64,000 nt of DNA from Pterobdella sp. o SKG-2022. Taxonomy: Eukaryota; Annelida; Clitellata; Hirudinida; Piscicolidae. The position numbers and the translations under genes were made by a program. Under the pieces are notes generated by a model. The model had not been told where the DNA came from and ran no database searches. It saw only the letters and a program-made list of their open reading frames with translations. The stretch is taken from positions 17,283,447 to 17,347,446 of the forward strand of contig OZ038322.1 in assembly GCA_964035795.1 (NCBI GenBank), given 5' to 3'. This document shows, in pieces, positions 37,429 through 47,511 of this stretch. How positions within the stretch are numbered: position 1 is the stretch's first letter; the number at the start of each line of letters is the position of its first letter.

Positions 37429-40400
37429 ATGTCTCTTTATGACGATATTGATGTCGATAAGAAATCTGAAATATGTAAGTGGGTTTCATAGCTTTATTAG
37501 AGTATATTAATTCTTCATTTTACTAATTTCTTCATTAAAATAATTAAGCTGGATGGGGGTCTAACACGAAATTGCTGGAAACTCAAAAGCATTTACATGA
37601 AAAAAAACAATTACAATCAAACACAAAAGTTTGTTTCTTAAAAGATTTGAGCATTAGACTAATTATCTAAAGTTACGGGGTTCAATCCCGCGTGGGCCGA
37701 CAATTAGCACCTGTAACACAGTGTGTTTACGCTACATTAAATTTGTAGCAAGCGCTTTGATCTATAAGGAAAAGCGCTTTATAAATACCGCATTACAATT
37801 ATGAACATACAAAATAAACTTGATTGATAACTCTTAGAAAAGGCATCAACAACCAATGCTGCCTCCTGTAATTGATCTTAAATCAAAAAGACAGTCTAGT
37901 GATTCCAATAGAGGCCAACGAGTAGGGTGTTTCAATTATTTTTTATCAAAAGGTAAATTAAATGCTAAAAATAAATTTATTTAACACTAAATTTTTCAAA
38001 ACATTGCATTTTTAAAAATTTTTCATCTGAATAACAGAGTCAGCATATTTTTTAAATTATGCAAACAATATAATTAATGAGAATCAACAAACCCACCAAT
38101 AAACAGTTAGACCATATAGGAAGTTACAGCTCATACATTATCGGAGGCAATGTTGGAGGTTTTGCTGGTGTGGAAGATGAATATGATCCTCTCAGACCAA
38201 ATGACTTTGAAAAGTTCATGAAGATGAAGAAAAGTTCAGAAGATCATAAGTGACCATTATGATTTGAAATTTAATAATTGAATTTATTAATGTTTTTATG
38301 CACCATTTTTCAGTTTTTTAAAAGCTTTATGGCATTTTAATAAGTTTCATTGTATTTCATTGATTTCTTCTGATTCATTATCACCCTGTTATTGATCTTG
38401 AAGCATTGAGTCAAAAATATTTCTTACATGACCTGCATATATTTCTAAAAATTCTCTGATAATTTTCTACAAGACTGCTCAATATATCTCCATAATAAAA
38501 ATATTAAAAGTGATTGATATGAATTTGCATTCAGTCATAAGTCAAGTCGAAAAGAGCATAAAGAAAAGAATGAAAATCACAACCAGGAAGATCAACAAAA
38601 CAGACCTACAGGTTGGAGAAGTGGTCCATTACAAGAAGATAGGTGGTTGCATCTCATAGTATTCATCATATTCATATATTACTTTCATTGTTTTAGTATA
38701 TAATGAAGGATTGAAAATTTCTGTAAAAAAAGATTGTTTTTTATAATAAAATTTTATAAAAACATTAATCTATAATTTAAAATGTTGAAAATTAATCTTA
38801 ATTTATTCATCTTTGTGTAAAAAGAATGAAACTTCAAAAATATGTGGTAGATTGGTTTGATCAAATACACTCGTACAGAGCCAACTTCAAGTCTCGAAAT
38901 GCATATGATGAAGAAGATGAGTATCAGAGCAGGAAACGTAAAAGGTTCGAAGAAGAAAGTGAAAAATACAAAGCTGGTATGAGTTAAAACTTCATAAACA
39001 ACATCATCTTAATATTTCATAGTATAATCTCCAATAAAAAACTAGGTAGTTTGAGACATTTTTTTAAAATTAAACCTACCCCTTTTAAACCAGGTCCTAA
39101 AGCAGCCATTGCTCCCCCATCATACATGAATGAAGAGCCTACTGGTAATAGCATTTGCTTTATGCACAAAATAATATATTCAATGAATATGTCGTCTGAG
39201 AAGTTTTCAAGCTTAATAATTGTTTCTATACATTTTAATGTTTTTCTTTATATTTTGCCACTTTATTTATTAATTTATATTTTGTTACACTTTATAAAAT
39301 CATGATAGGTAAGAACACTTAAAAGTGTTCAAGTGTATTTATTTTAATCAAATGTTATTATCACAGGAGGTCAACAAAAAGGTGATTCTTTTGGGTGAGT
39401 TTTGCTTATTTTTTCTTTTATAAACTATGCAACATTATAATATAAGTGTGTAAAGCATGCCTTTATTCAAATCAACTCCAAGCCACGTGTTCAAACTACT
39501 GAAATCACATACAAATTTAAAACAGAGATAGCATTAATATTATGCATTCAATTTTTTAAACCTCTATGACACAGAACTCCCTCAGTTGCTTCAAAAATCA
39601 TGGCTCGGATGGGATACAAGGAGGGACAGGGACTTGGCAAGTCTGAACAAGGTTCAATGTTTATTAAATTTATTTAAATGTGGTGTTTAATATTTCTTTT
39701 TATCATTTGGTATTCTTAATTTTTTTTTAATAAAATGCGTTTGATTGATTGTTCATACTTTTGTTCAATAATATTGTACAAGCTTGTGTAAATATAAATT
39801 ATATCTACTTTTAATATTTTTAAATTTTTTCTATCCTAATCATTTAGAAAGTTTTTTATTTTTTCATGAAACAGGAATGAGTATAGCTCTACAAGTTGAA
39901 AAGACAAGCAAGATATTTGGCAAAATAATCCATGAAAAAGACCTACATAAATGTACCATCTTCCTATTTCAATTCACTTGTGAAATGAATTTAACGCTTA
40001 AAATAAAATCTTAATTTTTACTAGCATTTTTTCAATTAATGATATTTACAATTATAATTAAACATATAAATGGGTGCCTCATTCATTTTCAGCTCAAGAT
40101 TTATCAGTTCCTAGGGCAGAGACCAGCAATGCTAACCTTTTGATTAATCCTTCTAAAGTTATTGTGCTAAGGGTGAGTAGCATTTATTTCATATTCAAAT
40201 TGAGTGAGTATAATATAAAAGACTGAAGTAATTTTATTTTCTCTGAAACAAATTTAATCAAGGCTAAAATAATTAAATTAACAACATCAAAAAAAAATAA
40301 TATTAATCAACTGCCTTTGAGGAAATACACGTGTTTGAATCTTATATTTCTATTGAAAGGGTACATAGACTGTATTGTATAATTCAATTAATCATTTGCT

Positions 40401-41202
40401 AAATATTAATGTATTTGTTTTCATCCCTTTATTATATTAATTAATGAACAGTCTATTTATGTTCAAACAAGTGAAATAAACAATATCAATTTTGCATACA
40501 TCATGGTTGAAATAATGAATGAAATCTTGTAGAATATGGTGGTTCCAGGAGATGTGGATTCAATGCTTGAAGCTGAGGTGTCTGAAGAATGCAGCAAGTA
40601 TGGCAAAGTGGTCAAGTGTGTCATATTTGAGGTACTGCCTGCAGTGTTTTCAGTTTACGTGTATAAGTTATAAGATGTTGGAATATATTTATGAGTATGT
40701 ATTTGAAATCAAATTATTATAAAAATATTCGTTTAGGCAGCAAAAAATTTGTATATAAATAAATCTGGCTACTTTGGCGGGGATAAAACCGTCCATATAA
40801 TGGTCATCCATCTGTAGTTGCCTGGAAACCCTGAGGAAGAAGCCGTAAGAATCTTCGTGGAGTTCGATCGATTAGAAGCCTCAATAAAAGGTTCACTTTT
40901 GTAGCATAAAAATTCATTCACTTTTACCTTTCACTTACTTATAAGCTTGTCTAAGGAAAGATTTGCGAGGTTTTAATAATTTTTGAATCTAAGCTATTCA
41001 ATCCATTATTTATCGACTTTAAGCTGTTTTGTGTAGCGTTATATTCAGATAAAACCGTATTATTAAAATCTTCATATGAAGTTCATCCATTCCAGCTGTG
41101 GTAGACCTGAATGGAAGGTTCTTTGGAGGAAGAGTTGTCAAGGGAAATTTTTATGACATTGAAAAATTCAGAAACTTCCAATTGGCTGATGATATCGTTT
41201 AA
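37429..41202 (+). CDS. RBM17: RBM17 / SPF45 splicing factor with G-patch and UHM domains
   Basis: Nuclear alternative-splicing factor (SPF45) linked to U2 snRNP; its UHM binds ULM peptides of 3' splice-site proteins. Fourteen exons: 37429-37474, 37549-37628, 37838-37921, 38107-38249, 38535-38642, 38825-38976, 39094-39144, 39367-39394, 39575-39651, 39875-39952, 40093-40172, 40533-40631, 40818-40890, 41096-41202. Phases agree throughout and give 401 aa, the length I recall for human SPF45. Landmarks: N-terminal MSLYDDI; PPVIDLK in exon 3; DEYDP in exon 4; G-patch about residues 231-266 (MARMGYKEGQGLGKSEQG); UHM about 307-396 with NMVVPGDVD, YGKVVKCVIFE and the RxF motif (NGRFFGG). The exon 4/5 and 5/6 joins are the least conserved and could shift by a few codons. 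Intron 2 holds a SINE. Confidence 0.96.
37647..37796 (+). repeat. tRNA-derived SINE, copy 3 (5'-truncated), in RBM17 intron 2
   Basis: Starts within the tRNA-like head (TTGAGCATTAGACTAATTAT), keeps the B box (GGGTTCAATCCC) and the full body: CAATTAGCACCTG, AAGCGCTTTGATCTATAAGG, AAAGCGCTTTATAAATACCG. The A box is mostly lost. It begins 18 bases after the RBM17 exon 2 donor (GT at 37629). Confidence 0.88.
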
Positions 41203-41243
41203 TATTGATCGTTGTGAATTATAAAGACCGTAATATTTTTTGT

Positions 41244-41249
41244 TTTATT
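41244..41249 (-). terminator. RFC5 poly(A) signal AATAAA (reverse strand)
   Basis: TTTATT on + reads AATAAA on -, 88 bases after the RFC5 stop codon. With the RBM17 signal at 41253 it forms TTTATTCAAAATAAA, a two-way signal. Confidence 0.55.
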
Positions 41250-41252
41250 CAA

Positions 41253-41258
41253 AATAAA
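41253..41258 (+). terminator. RBM17 poly(A) signal AATAAA
   Basis: AATAAA 51 bases after the RBM17 stop codon, the first such hexamer downstream. It is four bases from the opposite-strand signal of RFC5. Confidence 0.65.
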
Positions 41259-41336
41259 ATTTCTTAAATTTTCAGTTTTTATAGAAATAATTAGTATTAT
41301 TATAATGTTAATAGGATTTCATATAGTACAGACGCA

Positions 41337-44300
41337 TTAAGAAATTTGAGCTTTGAGTGGGAGTGAGTTTTTAGGTGCTTGAAACATAGCAACAAGAGAG
41401 GGCAGTTGCAGATTTTCATTACATCCTGTTGATAGGCGTTGTCTGCAAATCATTATTTAAATGTTAACTTTACTATGTTGACGTTTGATGGATCAAATTA
41501 TAAGATTAACTGACTCTAAACCGGCCAATTTGATGAGGATATCCATGAGAACATCGGAGGTGAAATCAACTGAGTAATGGTTGAGTTTAATATGATGAAG
41601 TTTGAACTCGATGAGAATTATCAATATATATACTTGAATCCATTCCATAATTCATCTATTTGTTGCTTATGTTTCATGAGAAATTTGGAATACTTTTATG
41701 GACGAAGTTATGTAGTTCAGTGATGATGTCTTGCAGGGCCAACCCCTTGTCATTTTTAATGCTCTTCACCTCTTAATATGTCAATTATATGCTTTAGCAT
41801 ATAATAAGTGTTAAAACCCGATACCAAATAGATATTGACTGAACTTGCATGAAACTTTTAAACACAGATTTTTAAACTAACTATATACTGCAAATTATTT
41901 GAACACAAAAAGTAATTTTATTAAATACAAAGCTTTTTGTTATAAAAGTAACATTATCAACTATGTTTTGTGTTCAAATAATTTGCAGTATTTACTTTGG
42001 CTAAAGAAGATTAGTAAACTATGTTAATGTAAAATAGTCAGAAATAAATATACTAGGTTTATTGGGAAACTTATTACACGAAACTTTTCGTAAGTGTGAC
42101 GCTTGATAATGTAAGATACTTTTGCGAAAAGCTTTGTGTAATAAGCTTCTCAATAAACCATTATGTTTTTTTCTATTATCTAAACTAACTATACTTTACT
42201 AGATACTTTTATACACATCAAAATAAGTTGTTTAGCTATTAAATTCATCTTAATGGTTCCAAAAAATAATTATCATATTAATAAAAAATACTTTGAAAAG
42301 CTGTGTTGAAGTCTTCATTAAGAAGGATCTTGGTTATATTGGTGATATCCTTGTTTAGAGGGTGGCCCACACAAGTATGTATAGCTTCCTCATCAATTGG
42401 GTCAAAAGCCAGTGCAGTGCTCTGTTATCAAGCATTCAGTAAATTAAGGTGAAATTGGTTTTATAAACGAGCTTTGAGTATATAATTTGATATTTCTAAA
42501 TTTCTTTATTTGAGGTGAAGTGTTTGAAAAGCCAAAAAATGAAACACAAAATAGTTTTAATAATTTAAATATAAACGGATTGTAAATTATATACCAATAC
42601 ACAAAAAATACATAACATACAATTAACCTATATGCTCTAAAGACTTATTAAAATAGATACTTGGAGTATATTGAGAACTTTCCTCATGTCACCACCTGAC
42701 AGTTGCAACAATGCCTCCCTACCACTGTCCTTCAAGTTCAAACTATTGTGATGGGTAATAATGGCTTAGAAACCCCTGAATTTAATGCTACTATAATCTT
42801 TTTATAATTATATTGAATTTTTTTTGGCGGAAATTAGTTGAGAACTGTGATGTATCTTGGATTCAATTTTTTTACTGATAGCATCTGTTTCTATGCTAGT
42901 ATGGGTTTAAATGTGTAAGTTGTAAAGATTTCTATTATATTTGAAGATAAGAATTGATATAACTATATAACTTTAAATAGTTATTATTATAAGCTATTCT
43001 ACTAAATTATCTTTTAAAAAAGCATAAATTAAGCCATAAAAGATAATTAAAACTGTAATAGAGTGCATAAAAAATAGGCTTTTAAAATGATAGAACCCAA
43101 CCTCTCACATTCTGCCACATAATTAAGTCGAGGGATGATTTGATCTTTAGCTAGAGGACCAAAACGAAATCGAGTACATCTGATGTTATATATAGAATTG
43201 TTGTTTTTGTCTTTGAATTAAAATTTTCAACTTATAACTCATGTCAGGTATTGAATTATGAAAATACCTAATTTTGGTAATCAATGTCCTATAATCTAAT
43301 ACTTGATAACATAAACTAATTGACAAAAAGCTTAGAATATATCATAAAATAGTTTTGAAAAAGCCTTTAGCATACACACTTGAACATTAAAAGGTAGGAA
43401 AGACTTACCGAGACTGAAGGGCTGGAATGATTTTTGAGAGGTAGTTCCCTATGATGCAAAATCTCGTGTTTTCTGTGAACTTTTCAATCACTGAAAGAAA
43501 AATTATGAATAACACTACAAGATGTATCTCTTATTATAAAATCAAATAATTTTTTTTTATTTGTACTATTAAACTGTATAAAATAAAAACATTGGCATCA
43601 TTTGAATATTGAAAACCTCTTCTGAGAGCATTTTGAGCATCATTCGTCATGGCATCTGCCTCATCCAATATTACCAGCTTGAAACCTTTGCTGTAAAAGC
43701 ATTAAATTGAAATAATAAAAGCCATTAAATGATTTTGAAGCTCAGTGGGTTGAACAACAATATAATAAACTTTATATATTATATTCATTAAAAACAGTCA
43801 TACATGAACTGTAAAATTGTGTTAAATAACTTTTTTGAAATAGTTATAAGCTGATTATTTTGTTTTCAACAGATTACAAACTTGAAAATGGTTTTAGTAG
43901 AAGCAAATGATAAGATAGGTCCTCTAACAATACCTATTCCTCTATCATCAGATGCATTTAACTGAATGTACATGAACAGTCTTTAATATATATCAAATTA
44001 TTTTGAAGAGTAATTTTTAAAAAAATTGTCCTTACCTCTAAAACCATAGAATTGAAATCTTTTGGTTTGTATAACTGTTTAGCAACAGCTAGTATTGTTG
44101 TGGTTTTACCAGTGCCAGGAGGTCCATAGAAGAGTAAATGAGGCAAATGGTCTTCCTTTATGAACTTTTGAACTAGTGAAACCAAAAAAGCGAACCGGTG
44201 AATTTTTAAATAATTAAATTATTTTAACATACTTGTATTGAGAATTTCTTTGTGAGAAATTAGATCATCTAATGTCTGTGGACGATACTTTTCTACCCTG

Positions 44301-44410
44301 AAGTAGATTTACAATAACAATTTTGATAGTTATCGCAATATTGAAAAAAAATAATTTAAAAAAAAAAACTCTAGAAATAAATCTAACCAAGGCAAACTAG
44401 GCTTTTCCAT
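41337..44410 (-). CDS. RFC5: Replication factor C subunit 5 (36 kDa clamp-loader ATPase)
   Basis: AAA+ subunit of the RFC complex that loads PCNA onto primed DNA; also part of alternative clamp loaders. Twelve exons in gene order: 44388-44410, 44233-44297, 44036-44172, 43882-43961, 43617-43690, 43409-43490, 43102-43179, 42661-42742, 42292-42421, 41694-41771, 41515-41569, 41337-41442. Phases agree and give 329 aa (human about 340). Landmarks: N-terminal [15 protein letters not shown]; Walker A GPPGTGKT (46-53); NASDDRGI; Walker B LVILDEAD (107-114); the SRC motif with the trans-acting arginine (153-155); [20 protein letters not shown] (sensor 2 region); [12 protein letters not shown] and RLSTGCNE near the C-terminus. 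The FQAPKNS C-terminal tail replaces the usual ending. Only an 8-aa leader precedes VEKYRP. Introns 5' and 9 carry repeats. Divergent from TMEM17 and convergent with RBM17. Confidence 0.96.
41888..42012. mobile_element. Palindromic MITE-like element, family A, copy 2
   Basis: Inverted core 41888-41988 between CTGCAAATTATTTGAACACA and TGTGTTCAAATAATTTGCAG, followed by the same outer segment as copy 1 (TATTTACTTTGGCTAAAGAA then GATTA). The interior is shorter than in copy 1 (101 against 144 bases) because one arm segment is missing. It lies in RFC5 intron 9. Confidence 0.75.
42056..42159. mobile_element. MITE-like element, family B, with 35-bp terminal inverted repeats
   Basis: The left arm (42056-42090, beginning GGTTTATTGGGAAAC) and the right arm (42125-42159, ending CTTCTCAATAAACC) are complementary at 31 of 35 positions by eye, around a 34-base middle. 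No open frame, so it would be non-autonomous. It lies in RFC5 intron 9, 44 bases after family A copy 2. No clear target duplication was seen. Confidence 0.7.
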
Positions 44411-44513
44411 TTCGGACAAATATCTCAAATATCGCTACTTAGCGCCTAAAATACCATAGACCTCACAGCTTTAAGCAACTTATCACATTTAACATAATTA
44501 GTTGCTTAGCAAC
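44411..44513. promoter_or_regulatory. Putative bidirectional promoter RFC5 / TMEM17
   Basis: Only 103 bases separate the divergent start codons, so both 5' UTRs and the core promoter must fit here, or one transcript must start inside the other gene. Contains an X-box at its TMEM17 end. No TATA box was recognised. Confidence 0.7.
44501..44513. promoter_or_regulatory. X-box (RFX transcription factor site) next to TMEM17
   Basis: GTTGCTTAGCAAC: a perfect 6-bp inverted repeat around one base that fits the RFX consensus RYYRYY-N(1-3)-RRNRAC at every position. It ends on the base before the TMEM17 ATG. RFX factors drive ciliary genes through such sites, and TMEM17 is a ciliary gene, so the match is biologically coherent. 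Binding itself is inference. Confidence 0.8.
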
Positions 44514-45548
44514 ATGAGCACTAACCAATATTCTGAAACATTTTTTGTGAAATCGGATATAAAAACCTCATATCAAAACTTTATTCGCCGAGGTTACTTT
44601 TTGTGTGAAAAATATTTGTAGCAATGAGTCAAAACTATTTTGAAAAGTATAAGCTTTAATGTGCTAGTCTAAGCATATTTGACAACATTGCAGTTTTTCA
44701 AAAACATTTTTTTCCAATTGCAAAACCATTTTGTAATTTGTATTTCAAAGTATCATCACACTAGCATTTTTTAAACTAGTTTTCAGAATTTTAAAAAATT
44801 CAGGTTTTCATACTTATTGCCATTAAATTTTTAGTTAAAATACATTCAGATGAAACAATATCTACATCTCTGCTTCTTCAAATGACACTCTATTACAACA
44901 TATGTTTTCTTCCTATTTGGCTGGTCTTTGAAATCATACAAACTGTTTCTAAGGTTTGAATGTTTTTGATAAAAATACATTGGCAGGTTACTTTTTTATT
45001 AATATTGATCTTAAAAAGTATTATACAAAAGTTTGTGACAATTTTTTAATAATATTTAATATTTTCAGTTTTCAGAGTTGACAACATTTTACCAACTAAT
45101 CGCCGTTTGTTTTGTTGTAGCAGTTACCATATTTGAAATAATTCGTTTGTACTTGGGTTATGTAGGAAATCTTTGCCAAAGAGTAAGCATAAAATATGTT
45201 ATGCAAAATATACTTACTTTAAGATCAATAATACTTATGAAAACATTGAATAACATTTATTTATAATTGGTGAGTTTTTCTATGAAATAATCCTACACTT
45301 CAACCAATCTTTTTCAGGTTCCAGCCCTCGCAGCGCACTGGTTAGTTTCCTTTTTGATCCAACTTCCACTGGTTTTTTTTCAACTTTTTAACTGGTCCAC
45401 AACACTTTTGCCCTTGGAAATTATTATCAGTACCATCCTTTTAATGTTTATTGTAGTTGAAATAATAGTTAGTAGTATCGCCATGAAAAAAATGGTTAAC
45501 TCGCTGATGTTGAAATTCAGAATTAAATTGTTGAAAAATGACTTTTAA
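44514..45548 (+). CDS. TMEM17: TMEM17, ciliary transition-zone membrane protein
   Basis: Multi-pass membrane component of the MKS/tectonic module at the ciliary transition zone, which gates membrane protein entry and supports Hedgehog signalling in vertebrates. Four exons: 44514-44592, 44850-44953, 45069-45182, 45318-45548, phases 1, 0, 0, giving 175 aa (human 198). Landmarks: SLLLQMTLYYN at the first membrane segment, EIIRLYLGYVGNL (family signature) at the end of the second, VPALAAHWLVSFLIQLP in the third, and LPLEIIISTILL with MKKMVNSL at the end of the fourth. It lacks the longer C-terminal tail of vertebrate forms. The start is the only in-frame ATG ahead of the first membrane helix; the G of exon 1 plus AT of exon 2 completes a codon. 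AATAAA follows at 45571. Confidence 0.95.
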
Positions 45549-45570
45549 TATTCACTTTTTCAAACTGAGT

Positions 45571-45576
45571 AATAAA
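45571..45576 (+). terminator. TMEM17 poly(A) signal AATAAA
   Basis: AATAAA 23 bases after the TMEM17 stop codon; the first one downstream. Confidence 0.65.
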
Positions 45577-46406
45577 TCTAATTTTTCTGTGGTTTTACAA
45601 TTCATGAACGTTTGAGAATTATCACAAAGAAAAAAATTAATTTTATATATTGGATACATTTCCAAATTCTCATGGAGCACTCATAAAAAAGAAAGTAAAT
45701 TTTTTAAAAATAAAAAGTAAATTTGAAATATTTAAAAGCTTGAGCATGTTATCACGGCTATAAAAATTGGAAAATAAATTTTATTTAAACTAATAAACAA
45801 GCTCAATGCCGAAGCACTAAATATTTTCATATTATGAGTTTTTTTTTAAATATTTAAAGCAAAGTTGGTGCATTCCGAGCATTTAAACTTGCGGTAAATA
45901 TCAAACAAAATTCGATAAATTATTTGCGTATTATACAAAAAAAGACAGAAAAATTAAATATTTACTTAAAACTTGAAACAATTTTTTTTAAATAATCAAA
46001 AAGGTTAAAAAATTATCGGATTTTTGAGTATCTCCACTATTTTGATTGAAGAATATTTATCTCATTTTTGTTGAGAATAGTTATCAATTGTATAAAAAAT
46101 TCAGTGGCTTTATAAAAGAATTATTTGTGAAAAATCAATTTTCAAATATTTTAATTAGTTGTTCATGATAGAAAAAGTTTATATGTTTTTAAATTATATT
46201 TTAAAATTTGAATTTGAAAAAATAAATGTTACTAGAATCACCAACTTCATCAAAAATCGATCAGATTTAATTAATATTGACAAGTATAGTTCTTGAGATC
46301 AGACAGAATTCACGAAATTTCAAAACAACAGCGTTCACGTTTACAGTAAGTTTCAATCATTGCTGAAAAAGCTTCTCGTAGTGGTTGGAAATTTCAGGCT
46401 TTCAGA
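45577..46406. other. Intergenic, AT-rich, no gene seen
   Basis: About 830 bases between TMEM17 and the EGF membrane-protein gene. Should contain the promoter of the latter; no motif was recognised. Confidence 0.6.
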
Positions 46407-47511
46407 ATGAAGCCGACTGAAAACTCCAGTCTTTCCGGTAAAGATGAAAGAAGATTCGAATATAGTGATATTGTATTGGTTTCATCATTTTTTCTCAGTA
46501 TTTTCTTCTTTCTTACATTGATTTTGCTTCCGATTTACTTCCGAGTCTTTTCTCTAAGTAAGGTTTTTTATTAAATTAGTTCAATTATGTTCTATAATGT
46601 TCCAATTGACTCGTTGCAGCTGAAGAACAAGAAAGACTTGAAACTTTAGAAAAGTTAGAACTTGAGTTTTGTGGGATGAATGCTTGTCATAACGGAGGAA
46701 ATTGCTCTGCAAACATTGAACTTAATTTTACCTGCTCTTGTCTGCCTGAATGGAGGGGGCGTCGGTGTGAAATAGGTTAAATACTTTAAACCATTAACCC
46801 TTAATTTAAAAAATTTTCAAAATACATTATCATTTTGACAGCAAGAGAAGCCGAAATTGAAGTAAATACAACGATTGGAGTAAGACTAAACAAGGTATGG
46901 ATGGATGGTGAGGTAGCGGCGGAAAACCTTATACGTAGCTACCATTACTATTTCAATCTCCAAGAAGATGCTAAATGTTTAGCTTTTCATCTAACACGAA
47001 ATTCTACGGTTGAAGAAGGTATTTCACATTTATTCTAGATTTTAAGATACAATCATAACTTTAATGTTTTAAATAAGTATAACATTCACACGATTGCTGA
47101 ATTTTGCAGTTCATTCACAAAATATTGGAATGACTCAGAACTGATGCCGAATTTTAACTGAATTAATCAGAAATATATAATTTATCTTTAAAATGAGTTA
47201 ATTCCTTTGAATAGCTAACTAGATGGAAATGAAAACGGTTTTATAAATATCTATATATACAATAATCACAATAATTTTTAAAATTTACTTGAATTATTAT
47301 GAAAAATTAATTCACAGTCGGTTTTAGTGCACGGATAAAATATGATTCTTCAAAGCTAGACAATTTTTGGAGATGTTCTAATGAAATATTTCAAGACTGG
47401 GAAAAGTGCTCAACAGATTTGAGCGGGTGGAAGTTTGCTACCTGGCAGAATACTGGTCAATGGATAAAAGGAGAAAAAGAACTTTGGTGCCGTTCACAAA
47501 TTAAAAAATAA
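46407..47511 (+). CDS. Small type II membrane protein with one EGF-like domain (family not recognised)
   Basis: Four exons: 46407-46557, 46620-46775, 46842-47018, 47318-47511; each junction is in phase 1 with GT-AG ends, giving 225 aa. A charged N-terminus of about 22 residues precedes one hydrophobic helix (about 23-46, IVLVSSFFLSIFFFLTLILL), with no cleavable signal, so the C-terminus should face out. A Glu/Leu stalk (EEQERLETLEKLELE) leads to an EGF domain with cysteines 68, 73, 79, 89, 91 and 100 (C-x4-C-x5-C-x9-C-x-C-x8-C), complete. The remaining 125 residues have Trp and Cys (WRCSNEIFQDWEKC, WKFATWQNTGQW) and look like a small extracellular domain I cannot name. The EGF exon is bounded by phase 1 introns, the usual exon-shuffling phase. 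The ATG is the first in frame with the membrane helix. Confidence 0.85.

Noticed and set aside
46200..46410. Signal-peptide reading of the EGF protein N-terminus
   Set aside because: The hydrophobic helix follows about 22 charged residues and is followed by no cleavage-like small residues, so a type II anchor fits better.
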